In this document: in pieces, positions 7,905-21,035 of the stretch
Layout: each line of letters starts with the position of its first letter
Position numbering within the stretch: position 1 is the first letter of the stretch
Assembly: GCF_001936625.1 (NCBI RefSeq)
Contig: NZ_MSDU01000009.1
Coordinates: 1-54,667, forward strand
DNA: 54,667 nt
DNA from: Domibacillus antri
GTDB lineage: Bacteria > Bacillota > Bacilli > Bacillales > Domibacillaceae
Reading direction: 5' to 3'
Translations under genes and position numbers: made by a program
Notes under the pieces: model-generated
Told to the model about the DNA's origin: nothing
Seen by the model: the letters and a program-made list of their open reading frames with translations, nothing else
Database searches by the model: none

Positions 7905-7980
7905 AAACAAAAAAAGCCCGCACCCCGCACCAAAGAATACAACATTCTTGCCGCTGCCTGCGGTCGGGTTGAGGGGTGCA
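7905..7980 (-). promoter_or_regulatory. multi-branched RNA with U tract upstream of ecfA1
   Basis: On the minus strand GCACCCC (7973-7979) pairs with GGGGTGC (7920-7926) and encloses two small hairpins, CCGC/GCGG and AAGAAT/ATTCTT, giving a three-way junction. GGGC and a run of seven U follow at once. A segment CCCGACC could instead pair with GGTGCGGG, which shares bases with the outer stem, so alternative folds are possible. It may be a terminator for the long ribosomal operon, a relative of the L17 downstream element known after rplQ in other Firmicutes, or an attenuator for ecfA1. I cannot tell which. Confidence 0.5.
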
Positions 7981-8046
7981 TGAGCTAGACGGGACGCACG
8001 TTGGAGCTAGTGGTACGCCCATCGTAACGCTCTAAGCTTGTTAATC

Positions 8047-8190
8047 GAAAAGCGCAAGGCAGCCGCTCAAGCCCGGCAGACATAAGACGAATCGGGCATT
8101 GAACAAAGGCGAAAATCGCAGATTCCTGCTGCAACGCCTTTGTGACCCATATCGTGTGGGCCTCCGAGGGACTGGGTGCCTGAAGCTGGA
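8047..8190 (+). repeat. composite dispersed repeat (type 1 arms enclosing type 2 core)
   Basis: The outer part starts GAAAAGCGCAAGGC and contains ATAAGACGAAT, as does the element at 39186-39304. It ends in GGTGCCTGAAGCTGGAC, compared with GGCGCCTGGAGCTAGAC there. The middle (8105-8162) is instead a copy of the type 2 element also seen near 37112 and 39353. It lies in the 407-nt gap between rplQ and ecfA1. The rest of the gap holds the rplQ terminator, the ecfA1-proximal RNA structure and a segment (7980-8040) with two more GAGCTAG motifs. No gene is visible. Confidence 0.65.
8105..8162 (-). repeat. type 2 structured repeat, copy A
   Basis: Minus-strand order: a hairpin GGCCCACACGATATGGG, then GTCACAAAGGCG, a small GCAG/CTGC stem-loop, and a closing CGCCTTTG. 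AAAGGCG pairs with CGCCTTT. The same blocks occur at 37112-37170 and 39353-39426, with changes that keep the stems. Confidence 0.65.
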
Positions 8191-8222
8191 CATTGTCCAA
8201 AAACTTGCACTTTTTAAAAGGA

Positions 8223-8266
8223 TAAAAAAAAGGCAAAACAAAGCAAAGGTTTTGTTTTGTTCTGCC
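8223..8266 (-). terminator. terminator after rplQ
   Basis: Minus strand: GGCAGAACAAA pairs with CTTTGTTTTGCC (one mismatch) and is followed by eight U residues. It ends the rpsJ to rplQ ribosomal cluster about 20 nt after the rplQ stop. Confidence 0.88.
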
Positions 8267-8288
8267 CATTTCGCGGTCTTATTGGCTA

Positions 8289-8681
8289 TTAAACAAGCTC
8301 AATAATCACCATTGGTGCGCCATCGCCGCGGCGTGGACCGACTTTCATAATGCGTGTGTAGCCACCTTGACGCTCTGTGTAGCGCGGTGCCACATCATCA
8401 AATAATTTTTGTAGAGCGTACACTGGCTGCTCTTTCGTTTTGCCGTTTTTCTCTACTTCAACAGTAGAAGCGACTTCGTGACGAAGGAATGCAGCAGCCT
8501 GACGGCGGGCATGCAAATCACCACGTTTACCGAGTGTAATCATTTTTTCTACAACTGAGCGCAATTCTTTCGCGCGTGCTTCAGTCGTTTCGATGCGTTC
8601 ACTGATGATAAGATCCGTTGTAAGATCACGCAGCATCGCTTTGCGCTGAGCGCTTGTACGTCCTAGCTTTCTGTAAGCCAT
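8289..8681 (-). CDS. rplQ: 50S ribosomal protein L17
   Basis: The product has 130 residues and begins [20 protein letters not shown], the classical L17 start. L17 sits near the peptide exit tunnel. It is slightly longer than the 120 residues of B. subtilis, with the extra length in the middle around [12 protein letters not shown]. It is last in the alpha cluster, 36 nt after rpoA, with GGAGGG before ATG. Confidence 0.96.
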   Translation of the reverse strand: MAYRKLGRTSAQRKAMLRDLTTDLIISERIETTEARAKELRSVVEKMITLGKRGDLHARRQAAAFLRHEVASTVEVEKNGKTKEQPVYALQKLFDDVAPRYTERQGGYTRIMKVGPRRGDGAPMVIIELV

Positions 8682-8717
8682 GAAGATACCCTCCTTTATA
8701 GATGTCGTTGATTTAAA

Positions 8718-9662
8718 TCAATCTTCTTTTCGTAAGCCGAGACCAAGCTCGTCCAATTTCGCTTTTACTTCTTCAAGAGATTTACGGCCAAGGTTACGGA
8801 CTTTCATCATGTCATCCTCGCTCTTGTTCGCAAGTTCTTGAACTGTATTAATGCCGGCGCGTTTCAGGCAGTTGTAAGAACGGACGGAAAGATCAAGTTC
8901 TTCGATCGTCATCTCAAGCACTTTTTCTTTCTGGTCTTCTTCTTTTTCAACCATGATTTCCGCATGCTGTGCTTCATCGGTTAATCCTACGAAAATGTTA
9001 AGATGTTCAGTTAAAATTTTCGCCCCTAAAGAAATGGCTTCTTTCGGTCCGATGCTGCCATCTGTCCATACGTCCAGTGACAATTTATCAAAGTTTGAAA
9101 GCTGTCCAACGCGCGTATTTTCCACTTGGAAATTCACGCGGGAAACAGGTGTATAGATGGAGTCGATCGCAATGACGCCGATTGGATGATCTTCTTTTTT
9201 ATTGTGATCAGCCCGGTTGTACCCTCTACCGCGTTGTGCCGTCAAACGCATACGGAAATTAGCATTTTCACCTAATGTCGCAATATGCAGATCCGGATTT
9301 AAAATTTCCACATCGCTGTCATGAGTAATGTCGGCAGCCGTTACGGTTCCTTGACCCTGTACATCGATTTCAAGCGTTTTTTCCTCATCGGAATAAATCT
9401 TCAACGCCAGCTTTTTGATATTCAAAATGATCGATGTTACATCTTCTACGACGCCTTCAATTGTTGAGAATTCGTGCAGCACTCCATCAATATGGATGGC
9501 CGTAACCGCAGCACCAGGGAGTGAGGATAATAAAATACGACGCAAGGAGTTACCTAGAGTTGTACCGTATCCGCGCTCAAGTGGCTCCACGACGAACTTT
9601 CCAAATGTAGCATCATCGCTGATCTCAACCGTTTCAATTTTTGGCTTTTCAATTTCGATCAT
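8718..9662 (-). CDS. rpoA: DNA-directed RNA polymerase alpha subunit
   Basis: A 314-residue alpha subunit. The N-terminal dimerisation domain (about 1-230) has [21 protein letters not shown] flexible linker precedes the C-terminal domain (about 245-314), whose [14 protein letters not shown] and [16 protein letters not shown] helices contact UP elements and activators. The start is ATG 9662 after GGAGGG; a nearer ATG is out of frame. The 152-nt gap to rpsK holds a short TTCGGC/GCCGAA hairpin but no convincing promoter. Confidence 0.97.
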   Translation of the reverse strand: MIEIEKPKIETVEISDDATFGKFVVEPLERGYGTTLGNSLRRILLSSLPGAAVTAIHIDGVLHEFSTIEGVVEDVTSIILNIKKLALKIYSDEEKTLEIDVQGQGTVTAADITHDSDVEILNPDLHIATLGENANFRMRLTAQRGRGYNRADHNKKEDHPIGVIAIDSIYTPVSRVNFQVENTRVGQLSNFDKLSLDVWTDGSIGPKEAISLGAKILTEHLNIFVGLTDEAQHAEIMVEKEEDQKEKVLEMTIEELDLSVRSYNCLKRAGINTVQELANKSEDDMMKVRNLGRKSLEEVKAKLDELGLGLRKED

Positions 9663-9814
9663 TCCATTTTCCCTCCTTCAATACGTCGAAACTTCGGCGA
9701 GCCGAAATTCCCCATGTTTACCATTCCCGATTTTACAAAACAAGTGGTCAATTCCTGAATCAAAACAGTCAATTTTCCATTATAACCGGAATAGTTATCC
9801 TTTATTCAGGAAGA

Positions 9815-10222
<408 letters not shown>

Positions 10223-10229
10223 TTACCGA

Positions 10230-10771
<542 letters not shown>

Positions 10772-10990
10772 TTATTTGTAACGGTACGTGATCCGTCCGC
10801 GTGTTAAATCATAAGGTGAAAGTTCTACTGTTACTTTATCGCCAGGCAGGATTCGGATAAAGTGCATACGAATTTTGCCTGAAACATGCGCTAAAATAGT
10901 ATGCCCATTTTCCAATTCTACCTTAAACATGGCGTTTGGCAAAGTTTCAGTGACTGTACCTTCAATTTCAATTACATCGTCTTTCGCCAT
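10772..10990 (-). CDS. infA: translation initiation factor IF-1
   Basis: 72 residues forming one S1-type OB fold, [11 protein letters not shown] at the start and ITYRYK at the end. IF-1 occupies the A site during initiation. Start ATG 10990 is chosen over an in-frame ATG 18 nt upstream because GGGAG lies between them. The KOW-domain gene ybzG, found between map and infA in B. subtilis, is not here; the gap to map is only 43 nt. Confidence 0.96.
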   Translation of the reverse strand: MAKDDVIEIEGTVTETLPNAMFKVELENGHTILAHVSGKIRMHFIRILPGDKVTVELSPYDLTRGRITYRYK

Positions 10991-11033
10991 TTTTTCATCT
11001 CCCTTCACTTTTCATGCCGATTGGCTTTTGCCA

Positions 11034-11779
11034 TCAAGCTTTCGTTAAAATATCAAAGCCTGTTTCGGTTATCGCAATTGTATGTTCAAAATGAGCACAC
11101 ATTTTTCCATCCTGCGTAATGACAGTCCAATTATCCTCAAGTGTCTTTACGTAACGACGACCGGCATTGACCATCGGTTCGATCGCGAGCACCATTCCGG
11201 GTTGCAGCACTGGACCTTTTCCCGGCGGACCGTAATGAGGAATTTGTGGAGCCTCATGAAGGTTCTGCCCGACACCATGGCCAACATACTCACGAACGAT
11301 TGAAAAGCCATTCGATTCCACATACGTTTGAATTGCATGGGAGATGTTTGAAAGACGTTCACCCGGTTTCGCTTCATTGAGCCCGATGTAAAGCGATTCC
11401 TCTGTTACTTCGAGAAGCTTCTCCGTCTCAGGTGCAATCCGGCCGACAGCATATGTCCAGGCCGAGTCGCCATGATAACCCTTATAGTACGCACCGATAT
11501 CAACGCTGATGATGTCACCTTCTTCTAAACGACGGTCACCTGGAATTCCATGCACAAGCTCTTCGTTAACCGAAGCGCAAATGCTGCCTGGAAAGCCGTT
11601 GTATCCTTTAAAAGAAGGAGTTGCGCCAAATCGTCTAATGCACGCTTCAGCGATTTCATCAAGCTCCATCGTACTCACGCCGGGGGAGATATGGTTTTGC
11701 AATTCCTGGTGTGTAAGCGCAACAATACGCCCCGCTTCTTTCATAATCTCCAGTTCTCGAGGGGTTTTACAAATGATCA

Positions 11780-11780
<1 letters not shown>
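11034..11780 (-). CDS. map: type I methionine aminopeptidase
   Basis: The 248-residue enzyme removes the initiator methionine from new proteins. The dinuclear metal ligands of the pita-bread fold are visible as Asp94, Asp105, His168, Glu201 and Glu232, with [10 protein letters not shown] around His168. There is no N-terminal zinc finger, as usual for type Ia. Its ATG overlaps the adk stop as TAATG, so translation is probably coupled. Confidence 0.96.
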
Positions 11781-12445
<665 letters not shown>

Positions 12446-12481
12446 TCAGTCTGATTAGAGTGAAGCCACGCCTCACCGCGC

Positions 12482-13783
12482 TTACTTCATAAAGCCTTTA
12501 TAATGACGCTTTACAAGTTGTGCTTCCAGCTGCTTCATTGTTTCAAGTGCCACACCGACGACGATGAGTAAACCTGTACCGCCGATTTGCGCCGCTGGTG
12601 GAAGACCCGCGAATTGAATGAAGAAAACAGGCAGCACAGCAACGACTGATAGGAAAATTGCACCGACGAATGTCAGACGGTAAAGCACGTTTGTCAAATA
12701 ATCCTGTGTGTTCTTCCCGGGACGAATACCCGGAATATATCCACCCTGCTTTTTCAAGTTGTCAGCAACTTGTTCAGGGTTTACTTGAATGAAAGCATAG
12801 AAATACGTAAATGCGACAATCAATGCGACATAGATCGCCATACCGATTGGCTGCGTATAATCAAAGATATTTTGAATTTTATTCGTGATATCATTTGAAC
12901 CAAAAAACGAACCAATTGTTTGTGGCGTGATCAAAAATGAAATCGCAAAGATGACCGGGATTACTCCCGCAGCATTTACTTTCAACGGAAGATGAGTTGA
13001 CTGGCCGCCAACCGGTGCCATGCCACCACTTGCTCCAACGCGTTTCGCATATTGAATCGGAATTTTCCGCAAAGCCTGCTGGAAGAAAATAACCCCTACA
13101 ACAATAGCCAGTACAGCAAGCAAGATCAAAACAAGAACAACAATGCGGAGGAAGAGCTGATCGCCTGCTCCTTCGATTTGCTGTGCATAGATTTGATTTA
13201 CCGCTCCTGGAATCGCCGCAACAATCCCGGCAAAAATGATGATCGAGATTCCGTTGCCGACTCCTTTAGCCGTGATCTGCTCACCAAGCCACATAAGGAA
13301 AGCCGTACCTGCCGTCAGCACAAGGGCAATTAACAAGTATCCGGCAAAGCTGTTGTTTTCGACAAGCATGCCGCCATACAAACGGTTAAATCCGTATGAC
13401 ATACCAAGACCTTGAATAAAGCCGAGCACAATTGTGAAATAGCGTGTAAACTGTGTCAGTTTACGCCGCCCGACATCACCTTGCTTCGACCATTCCGTGA
13501 ACTTGGGCACGACATCCATTTGCAATAGCTGCACGATGATGGACGCTGTAATATACGGCATGATTCCCATTGCAAGGATCGAGAAGTTTTGAAGAGCTCC
13601 TCCGCCGAACGTATTAAGAAATCCAATTAGACCGGCCTGTTCCTGCATGCGGAGAACATCCGCATTAACATAAGGAACAGGAATGAATGTACCGATACGG
13701 AACACGATTAACATAAGAAGGGTGAATATAATCTTTTTTCTTATATCACCCACGCGCATAAAATTGGAGATTGTGCGAAACAT
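12482..13783 (-). CDS. secY: preprotein translocase subunit SecY
   Basis: A 433-residue polytopic membrane protein with about ten hydrophobic segments. The N-terminus [20 protein letters not shown] and the GMMPYITAS-like block GIMPYITASII are typical. The C-terminal cytosolic loop holds IPGIRPGKNTQDYL. It forms the SecYEG channel; secE is also in this window. Its ATG overlaps the rplO stop (TGATG). Confidence 0.97.
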   Translation of the reverse strand: MFRTISNFMRVGDIRKKIIFTLLMLIVFRIGTFIPVPYVNADVLRMQEQAGLIGFLNTFGGGALQNFSILAMGIMPYITASIIVQLLQMDVVPKFTEWSKQGDVGRRKLTQFTRYFTIVLGFIQGLGMSYGFNRLYGGMLVENNSFAGYLLIALVLTAGTAFLMWLGEQITAKGVGNGISIIIFAGIVAAIPGAVNQIYAQQIEGAGDQLFLRIVVLVLILLAVLAIVVGVIFFQQALRKIPIQYAKRVGASGGMAPVGGQSTHLPLKVNAAGVIPVIFAISFLITPQTIGSFFGSNDITNKIQNIFDYTQPIGMAIYVALIVAFTYFYAFIQVNPEQVADNLKKQGGYIPGIRPGKNTQDYLTNVLYRLTFVGAIFLSVVAVLPVFFIQFAGLPPAAQIGGTGLLIVVGVALETMKQLEAQLVKRHYKGFMK

Positions 13784-14223
13784 CAGATCACCTCAGTCTT
13801 ACCGCCGGCCGCTTCAATTGCTTCTTTTGCAGCAGCAGAGAATTTGTGAGCTTTAACAGTAAGCTTTTTCTCTACATTGCCGTTCGCAAGAATTTTGATT
13901 CCTGCTTTTTCGCTTTTCACGATGCCGTTTTCGATAAGAAGTTCAGGCGTAACTTCTGTGCCTTCTTCGAAACGATTCAACGTATCAACATTCACGACCG
14001 CATACTCTTTACGATTTATGTTCGTAAAGCCGCGTTTTGGAAGACGACGGAATAAAGGAGTCTGTCCGCCTTCAAAACCCGGACGTACACCGCCGCCGGA
14101 ACGTGCGTTTTGACCTTTATGACCTTTACCGGACGTTTTTCCGTTACCGGAACCAGTTCCGCGTCCAACACGGTTGCGTTCTTTGCGGGAACCTTCAGCT
14201 GGTTTCAATTCATGAAGTTTCAT
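13783..14223 (-). CDS. rplO: 50S ribosomal protein L15
   Basis: 146 residues. The glycine- and arginine-rich N-terminal part ([20 protein letters not shown]) threads into 23S rRNA, followed by the globular domain. It overlaps secY by one base, so ribosomes may pass directly from L15 to SecY. Confidence 0.97.
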   Translation of the reverse strand: MKLHELKPAEGSRKERNRVGRGTGSGNGKTSGKGHKGQNARSGGGVRPGFEGGQTPLFRRLPKRGFTNINRKEYAVVNVDTLNRFEEGTEVTPELLIENGIVKSEKAGIKILANGNVEKKLTVKAHKFSAAAKEAIEAAGGKTEVI

Positions 14224-14255
14224 GCTTGTGCACCTCCTTGTTCTATAAAATATAA

Positions 14256-14438
14256 TTATTTTTCTGTAACAGTCACAAGATGAGACACTTTATTGACCAT
14301 GCCGCGAATTGCAGGGTTGTCATTTTGCTCAACCGTTTGGTGCATTTTGCGAAGACCAAGTGCCTTAACAGTTTCGCGCTGATCCTTCGTACGTCCGATC
14401 AGGCTGCGAGTGAGGGTAATTTGTAATTTTTCAGCCAT
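14256..14438 (-). CDS. rpmD: 50S ribosomal protein L30
   Basis: 60 residues with the short L30 fold, [18 protein letters not shown] near the start and the conserved [12 protein letters not shown] end. It lies between rpsE and rplO as usual, 13 nt after rpsE. Confidence 0.96.
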   Translation of the reverse strand: MAEKLQITLTRSLIGRTKDQRETVKALGLRKMHQTVEQNDNPAIRGMVNKVSHLVTVTEK

Positions 14439-14451
14439 TATGATTCCCTCC

Positions 14452-14952
14452 TTATCCTAACAGTTCTTCTACAGACTTGCCGCGAAGCTTTGCAACTTCT
14501 TCAGCTGTTTTCAGTTCTTTCAATCCTTCGATTGTAGCACGAACCATGTTGATCGGCGTGTTTGAACCAAGTGATTTGGAGAGAATGTCACCAACACCAG
14601 CAAGTTCAAGTACCGCACGGACAGGTCCGCCTGCGATGACTCCAGTACCTTCAGAAGCAGGTTTTAATAAAACTTCTCCCGCACCGAAATGACCGATAAC
14701 CTGGTGAGGCAATGTTGTGCCAACCATCGGTACAAATACAAGATTTTTCTTCGCATCTTCAATCGCTTTGCGAATAGCATCTGGAACCTCTTGCGCTTTA
14801 CCAGTTCCAAAGCCGACATTACCATTTTTATCGCCAACGACAACGAGTGCAGTAAAGCGGAAACGGCGTCCGCCTTTCACAACTTTCGCCACACGGTTGA
14901 CCGTTACTACGCGTTCTTCAAGTTCGAGTTTGTTTGGATCAATGCGACGCAT
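14452..14952 (-). CDS. rpsE: 30S ribosomal protein S5
   Basis: 166 residues. It starts [21 protein letters not shown], followed by the double-stranded RNA-binding-like loop [18 protein letters not shown]. The C-terminal domain has [20 protein letters not shown]5 takes part in decoding fidelity and mRNA helicase activity at the entry site. Confidence 0.97.
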   Translation of the reverse strand: MRRIDPNKLELEERVVTVNRVAKVVKGGRRFRFTALVVVGDKNGNVGFGTGKAQEVPDAIRKAIEDAKKNLVFVPMVGTTLPHQVIGHFGAGEVLLKPASEGTGVIAGGPVRAVLELAGVGDILSKSLGSNTPINMVRATIEGLKELKTAEEVAKLRGKSVEELLG

Positions 14953-14972
14953 TAAATGTGTCCCTCCTTTTA

Positions 14973-15335
14973 TTAGAATTCAAGGCCATTTTCACGAGCA
15001 GCGTCAGCCAAAGCTTTAACGCGGCCATGATAAAGGTAGCCCCCACGGTCGAATACAACAGAAGCGACACCTTTTTCAGTTGCGCGTTTAGCGAGCAATT
15101 CGCCAACTTTCGCAGCAGCTTCCTGGTTGCCTGTTGATTCAAGACCGAAATCTTTTTCAATAGTTGAAGCACTTGCAAGTGTAACACCCTTTACATCATC
15201 AATCAATTGAGCGTAAAGATGCTTGTTAGAACGGAATACGTTTAAGCGTGGACGCGCCTCTGTACCAGCAATTTTCGCACGTACACGAGCGTGGCGTCTT
15301 TTACGCGTTTTATTTTTATCAGGTTTTGTAATCAT
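14973..15335 (-). CDS. rplR: 50S ribosomal protein L18
   Basis: 120 residues with the RNA-binding block [20 protein letters not shown] and [19 protein letters not shown] toward the end. L18 brings 5S rRNA into the large subunit together with L5. Spacing to rpsE is 20 nt. Confidence 0.97.
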   Translation of the reverse strand: MITKPDKNKTRKRRHARVRAKIAGTEARPRLNVFRSNKHLYAQLIDDVKGVTLASASTIEKDFGLESTGNQEAAAKVGELLAKRATEKGVASVVFDRGGYLYHGRVKALADAARENGLEF

Positions 15336-15369
15336 CCCGAGGTCACTCCTTTCTATTGCCTACGCGGCA

Positions 15370-15906
15370 TTATTTACCTGTTTTACCTTCTTTGCGGCGT
15401 ACTTGTTCGCCTTCATAGCGAATACCTTTGCCTTTGTAAGGCTCAGGAGGACGAACTTGGCGGATGTTAGCAGCAATTGCACCAACGCGCTCTTTGTCGA
15501 TCCCTTTAATGCTGATTTTTGTATTAGCAGGTACATCGATTTCGATGCCTTTTTCAGCTTCGAATTCCACAGGATGAGAGTAACCTACGTTCAAAACAAG
15601 TTTCGCACCTTGTTTTTGAGCACGGTAACCGACACCAACCAACTCAAGGTTACGTTCGAATCCTTTTGATACGCCCTCTACCATATTAGCAAGAAGCGCA
15701 CGAGTTGTTCCGTGGATTGTACGGTGTTCTTTTGACTCTGAAGGACGTACGACAGTTACTGTGCTGCCTTCCACTTCAATCGTCAAATCTTTGTTAAACT
15801 GACGAGTCAATTCTCCTTTAGGACCTTTGACAGTCACTTCATTGTTATTGTTTGTAATCGTAACGCCTTCTGGAAGCTCGATTACTTTTTTACCTACGCG
15901 TGACAT
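15370..15906 (-). CDS. rplF: 50S ribosomal protein L6
   Basis: 178 residues with two repeated L6 domains; [15 protein letters not shown] at the start and [14 protein letters not shown] near the end are signatures. It lies close to the sarcin-ricin loop and the factor-binding site. Confidence 0.97.
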   Translation of the reverse strand: MSRVGKKVIELPEGVTITNNNNEVTVKGPKGELTRQFNKDLTIEVEGSTVTVVRPSESKEHRTIHGTTRALLANMVEGVSKGFERNLELVGVGYRAQKQGAKLVLNVGYSHPVEFEAEKGIEIDVPANTKISIKGIDKERVGAIAANIRQVRPPEPYKGKGIRYEGEQVRRKEGKTGK

Positions 15907-15936
15907 AGTTTCGCACCTCCATTCTTTAAAAGATTA

Positions 15937-16332
15937 TTACCAAACGTAAGCGAGTACTTCGCCGCCTACTTGTTTAGCGCGGGCTTCTTTATCTGTTACT
16001 ACACCAGTAGATGTAGATAGAATCGCAATACCAAGTCCGTTAAGTACACGTGGTACTTCGTCAGCTTTCGCATAAACGCGAAGGCCTGGTTTAGAAATAC
16101 GCTTCAAGCCAGTGATTACACGCTCGTTGCCGCTGTATTTCAAGAAAATACGGATAACACCTTGTTTGTCGTCTTCGATGAATTCAACGTCACGGATAAA
16201 ACCTTCACGTTTAAGAATTTCAGCGATTTCACGTTTAATTTTGGAAGCAGGCACTTCCAGTTTTTCGTGACGAACCATATTCGCATTACGGATGCGAGTC
16301 AGCAAGTCAGCAATTGGATCTGTCATAACCAT
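15937..16332 (-). CDS. rpsH: 30S ribosomal protein S8
   Basis: 131 residues, [19 protein letters not shown] at the start and the [13 protein letters not shown] motif near the C-terminus that contacts 16S helix 21. It is in the standard position between rpsN and rplF. Confidence 0.97.
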   Translation of the reverse strand: MVMTDPIADLLTRIRNANMVRHEKLEVPASKIKREIAEILKREGFIRDVEFIEDDKQGVIRIFLKYSGNERVITGLKRISKPGLRVYAKADEVPRVLNGLGIAILSTSTGVVTDKEARAKQVGGEVLAYVW

Positions 16333-16362
16333 TTGTTTTTACCTCCTTCCGGAATCAGTGTA

Positions 16363-16572
<210 letters not shown>

Positions 16573-17112
16573 TTACTTTTGGAACGGCATTCCAATTTGT
16601 GTTAACAATTCACGAGCTTCTTCGTCCGTGTTGGCAGTAGTGACGATAACGATGTCCATGCCGCGTACTTTTGATACTTTATCGTAATCAATCTCAGGGA
16701 AGATTAACTGTTCTTTAACACCTAACGTGTAGTTGCCGCGGCCGTCAAACGCTTTTTTAGAAACGCCGCGGAAGTCGCGCACACGTGGAAGTGAAACAGA
16801 AACAAGTTTATCAAGGAATTCGTACATGCGCTCGCCGCGAAGAGTTACTTTCGCACCGATTGGCATACCTTCACGAAGACGGAATCCTGCGATTGAGTTT
16901 TTCGCACGAGTGACCATTGGCTTTTGACCAGTGATTTGCTGCAATTCTTCAACAGCCGTGTCCAATACTTTTGCGTTTTGAACAGCTTCACCGACACCCA
17001 TGTTCACGACGATTTTTTCAATTTTAGGCACTTGCATAACTGACGTATAGTTGAACTTGCTCACAAGAGCAGGTGTGATTTCTTTTTGATATTTTTCTTT
17101 AAGGCGGTTCAC
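16573..17112 (-). CDS. rplE: 50S ribosomal protein L5
   Basis: 179 residues, with [17 protein letters not shown] near residue 30 and [17 protein letters not shown] near the C-terminus. L5 binds 5S rRNA and contacts P-site tRNA and S13. It is followed by rpsN after 24 nt. Confidence 0.97.
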   Translation of the reverse strand: MNRLKEKYQKEITPALVSKFNYTSVMQVPKIEKIVVNMGVGEAVQNAKVLDTAVEELQQITGQKPMVTRAKNSIAGFRLREGMPIGAKVTLRGERMYEFLDKLVSVSLPRVRDFRGVSKKAFDGRGNYTLGVKEQLIFPEIDYDKVSKVRGMDIVIVTTANTDEEARELLTQIGMPFQK

Positions 17113-17138
17113 TTAGAATACCTCCCTTCTTGAACTTT

Positions 17139-17450
17139 TTATTTATCTAGAGTTTCACCGGATTTTTTAGCTACGCGGACTTTTTTGCCGTCCACTTCTT
17201 TGTAACCTACACGAGTAGGTTCATTTGTTTTCGGATCCAACAGCATTACATTGGATACGTGAATAGCTGCCTCCTGGCTGAGGATGCCGCCTTGCGGATT
17301 CAATTGTGAAGGTTTCGCGTGTTTTTTCACGATGTTGACACCTTCAACAAGTACACGGTCTTTTTTAGGGAAAGCTGCAAGAACAACGCCTGTTTTGCCT
17401 TTATCTTTTCCTGTGATGACCATGACTTTATCGCCTTTTTTCACGTGCAT
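17139..17450 (-). CDS. rplX: 50S ribosomal protein L24
   Basis: 103 residues beginning [19 protein letters not shown], a KOW domain. L24 starts large-subunit assembly and lies at the tunnel exit. ATG 17450 is chosen because AAGGAGG is 8 nt upstream; an ATG three codons earlier would overlap that site. Confidence 0.96.
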   Translation of the reverse strand: MHVKKGDKVMVITGKDKGKTGVVLAAFPKKDRVLVEGVNIVKKHAKPSQLNPQGGILSQEAAIHVSNVMLLDPKTNEPTRVGYKEVDGKKVRVAKKSGETLDK

Positions 17451-17492
17451 GTTGCGCACCTCCTTGATTGGCCTTTTATTTATTCAGTTCAA

Positions 17493-17861
<369 letters not shown>

Positions 17862-17905
17862 TTAGGTTACCTCCTTTCGGACTTTAACATCTATCCGAAC
17901 ATAAA

Positions 17906-18169
17906 TTAGATGATGACTGCTTTTTCCACTACTTCTAGAAGGCGGAAACGTTTTGTTGCAGAAAGCGGGCGAGTTTCCATGATGCGTACTACGTCACCGA
18001 TTTTTGCTTCGTTGTTCTCATCATGAGCTTTAAACTTTTTCGAGTACTTTACGCGTTTGCCATAAAGTTTGTGTGTTTTGTATGTTTCAACAAGAACCGT
18101 TACTGTTTTATCCATTTTGTCGGATACAACGCGGCCTGTGTAAACTTTGCGCTGATTGCGTTCGCTCAT
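17906..18169 (-). CDS. rpsQ: 30S ribosomal protein S17
   Basis: 87 residues of OB fold, with [18 protein letters not shown] near the start and the loop [20 protein letters not shown]. It binds 16S rRNA helix 11 early in assembly. Confidence 0.97.
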   Translation of the reverse strand: MSERNQRKVYTGRVVSDKMDKTVTVLVETYKTHKLYGKRVKYSKKFKAHDENNEAKIGDVVRIMETRPLSATKRFRLLEVVEKAVII

Positions 18170-18188
18170 CGTGCAAACCTCCTTTCAA

Positions 18189-18810
<622 letters not shown>

Positions 18811-18811
18811 A

Positions 18812-19468
18812 TTATTTGCCTCCTTCCTGAGTTTTCTTCTTCGCAGGAAGAACCTCTCCACGGTAGATCCATACTTTTACGCCAAGTTTGCCGTAAGTTG
18901 TGTCTGCTTCAACATGTGCATAGTCGATGTCAGCACGAAGAGTATGAAGTGGAACTGTTCCTTCACTGTAATGTTCGGCACGGGCAATATCTGCTCCGCC
19001 AAGGCGTCCTGAAACCTGTGTTTTAATTCCTTTTGCACCAGAACGGATTGTCCGTTGGATAGCCTGCTTTTGAGCACGGCGGAATGATACACGGTTTTCA
19101 AGTTGACGAGCGATGTTTTCCGCAACAAGTTTAGCATCAAGGTCAGCACGTTTCACTTCAACGATGTTAATGTGAACACGTTTGCCTGTCAATTCATTTA
19201 AAGCTTTGCGAAGTGCTTCTACTTCAGAACCACCTTTACCGATAACCATACCGGGTTTAGCAGTGTGAACTGTGATGTTCACGCGATTCGCAGCACGTTC
19301 GATTTCAACACGGGATAAAGAAGCATCTTTAAGACGTTCTTCAATGTAGCCGCGCACTTTCAAATCTTCATGTAGAAGATCAGCGTAGTCTTTTTCGGCG
19401 TACCATTTTGAATCCCAGTCGCGAATGATCCCGACGCGCAGTCCATGAGGATGTACTTTTTGACCCAC
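18812..19468 (-). CDS. rpsC: 30S ribosomal protein S3
   Basis: 218 residues. The KH domain carries [17 protein letters not shown] at about 62-78, and the C-terminal half has the conserved [12 protein letters not shown] block. S3 lines the mRNA entry tunnel. It starts 3 nt after rplV. Confidence 0.97.
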   Translation of the reverse strand: MGQKVHPHGLRVGIIRDWDSKWYAEKDYADLLHEDLKVRGYIEERLKDASLSRVEIERAANRVNITVHTAKPGMVIGKGGSEVEALRKALNELTGKRVHINIVEVKRADLDAKLVAENIARQLENRVSFRRAQKQAIQRTIRSGAKGIKTQVSGRLGGADIARAEHYSEGTVPLHTLRADIDYAHVEADTTYGKLGVKVWIYRGEVLPAKKKTQEGGK

Positions 19469-19471
19469 GAA

Positions 19472-19813
19472 TTATCCCTCCTTCTTTTCTGCCACGACGA
19501 TTGTGATGTGGCTAGTGCGTTTGTTAATTGCGCTTGCACGTCCCATTGCACGTGGACGGAAACGTTTCAATGTTGGTCCTTCGTTAACGTAAGCTTGCGT
19601 TACAACGAGGTTGTTTACATCAAGATCATAGTTGTGCTCTGCATTTGCAATCGCAGAGTTCAAAAGTTTTTCGATTACAGGAGATGCTGTTTTTGGCGTG
19701 TGTTTTAAAATCGCCACTGCTTCTCCAACTTGCTTGCCTCGAATCAAGTCAATAACTAGACGTGCTTTACGAGGAGCAATGCGGACTGTTCTTAAGACAG
19801 CTTTAGCTTCCAT
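19472..19813 (-). CDS. rplV: 50S ribosomal protein L22
   Basis: 113 residues, with [18 protein letters not shown] near residue 10 and the long hairpin [14 protein letters not shown] that reaches into the exit tunnel and is the site of macrolide-resistance changes. No such change is evident by eye. Confidence 0.97.
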   Translation of the reverse strand: MEAKAVLRTVRIAPRKARLVIDLIRGKQVGEAVAILKHTPKTASPVIEKLLNSAIANAEHNYDLDVNNLVVTQAYVNEGPTLKRFRPRAMGRASAINKRTSHITIVVAEKKEG

Positions 19814-19832
19814 TGAAATATCCTCCTCTCAA

Positions 19833-20111
19833 TTAGCGTCTTGTTTTCTTATCGTCTGCAACGTGTCCTTTGTACGTACGCGTTGGAGCGAATTCACCAA
19901 GTTTATGTCCAACCATATCTTCAGTTACGTAAACAGGTACGTGTTTGCGACCATCGTAAACTGCGATTGTGTGTCCGATGAATTGCGGGAAAATTGTAGA
20001 ACGGCGTGACCAAGTTTTGATAACTTGTTTCTTTTCAGTTTCGTTCAATTTTTCAACTTTATTGAATAAATGATCATCAACAAAAGGTCCTTTTTTCAAG
20101 CTGCGGCCCAT
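19833..20111 (-). CDS. rpsS: 30S ribosomal protein S19
   Basis: 92 residues beginning [15 protein letters not shown], with the conserved [16 protein letters not shown]19 is in the 30S head next to S13. It follows rplB by 60 nt. Confidence 0.97.
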   Translation of the reverse strand: MGRSLKKGPFVDDHLFNKVEKLNETEKKQVIKTWSRRSTIFPQFIGHTIAVYDGRKHVPVYVTEDMVGHKLGEFAPTRTYKGHVADDKKTRR

Positions 20112-20171
20112 TTGTGTACCTCCCTTCGTGATTGATCTACGGTTCGCACTTGGAACCGTAGGACAATTACG

Positions 20172-21002
20172 TTATTTTTTACGGCGACGAACGATAAATT
20201 TATCGGATTTGTTTGTTTTCTTACGTGTTTTATAGCCAAGAGCTGGTTTGCCCCAAGGTGTAACAGGACCTTTACGTCCGATTGGCGCGCGTCCTTCACC
20301 ACCACCATGTGGATGGTCGTTCGGGTTCATAACAGAACCGCGTACTGTAGGTTTTTTACCTAACCAGCGGGAACGGCCTGCTTTACCGATGTTAACAAGT
20401 TCATGCTGCTCATTACCAACTTGGCCGATTGTTGCACGGCATGTAGCAAGAATCATGCGTACTTCGCCAGAGTTCAAGCGAACAAGAACATATTTACCTT
20501 CTTTACCAAGCACTTGAGCTGAAGTACCTGCAGAACGAACTAATTGTCCGCCTTTGCCTGGTTTCAATTCAATGTTGTGGATTACTGTACCAACCGGAAT
20601 ATTAGCAAGTGGAAGTGCATTTCCTACTTTAATATCCGCTTCTGGTCCAGACATAATTTCTGTTCCAACTTGGATGTTCTTTGGAGCTAAGATGTAACGT
20701 TTTTCTCCGTCAACGTAGTTCACGAGTGCGATGTTAGCCGAGCGGTTCGGATCGTATTCGATTGTAGCAACGCGGCCTGGAATGCCGTCTTTGTCACGTT
20801 TAAAATCGATGATACGGTATTGACGCTTGTGACCGCCGCCTTTATGACGAACTGTGATTTTACCTTGGTTGTTACGGCCGCCTTTCTTTTTCAAAGGCTC
20901 AAGCAATGATTTCTCAGGTGTGCTTGTTGTAATCTCAGCAAAGTCAAGAGATGTCATATTACGACGACCATTTGTGGTCGGTTTGTACTTTTTAATCGCC
21001 AT
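20172..21002 (-). CDS. rplB: 50S ribosomal protein L2
   Basis: 276 residues. The OB/SH3 domains are followed by the conserved C-terminal segment [20 protein letters not shown], near the peptidyl transferase centre, and a basic tail. L2 is needed for subunit joining. Confidence 0.98.
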   Translation of the reverse strand: MAIKKYKPTTNGRRNMTSLDFAEITTSTPEKSLLEPLKKKGGRNNQGKITVRHKGGGHKRQYRIIDFKRDKDGIPGRVATIEYDPNRSANIALVNYVDGEKRYILAPKNIQVGTEIMSGPEADIKVGNALPLANIPVGTVIHNIELKPGKGGQLVRSAGTSAQVLGKEGKYVLVRLNSGEVRMILATCRATIGQVGNEQHELVNIGKAGRSRWLGKKPTVRGSVMNPNDHPHGGGEGRAPIGRKGPVTPWGKPALGYKTRKKTNKSDKFIVRRRKK

Positions 21003-21035
21003 TTCGTGTCCCTCCTCTTCTATTTTATGTGTTTA

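Noticed and set aside
7985-8305. Overlapping open frames on both strands between rplQ and ecfA1
   Set aside because: They coincide with the composite repeat and the rplQ terminator; hairpin DNA gives chance frames on both strands.
9740-9800. TATAAT-like sequence in the rpsK-rpoA gap as a separate rpoA promoter
   Set aside because: No acceptable -35 at 16-18 bp; other TTGAC motifs nearby have no matching -10.
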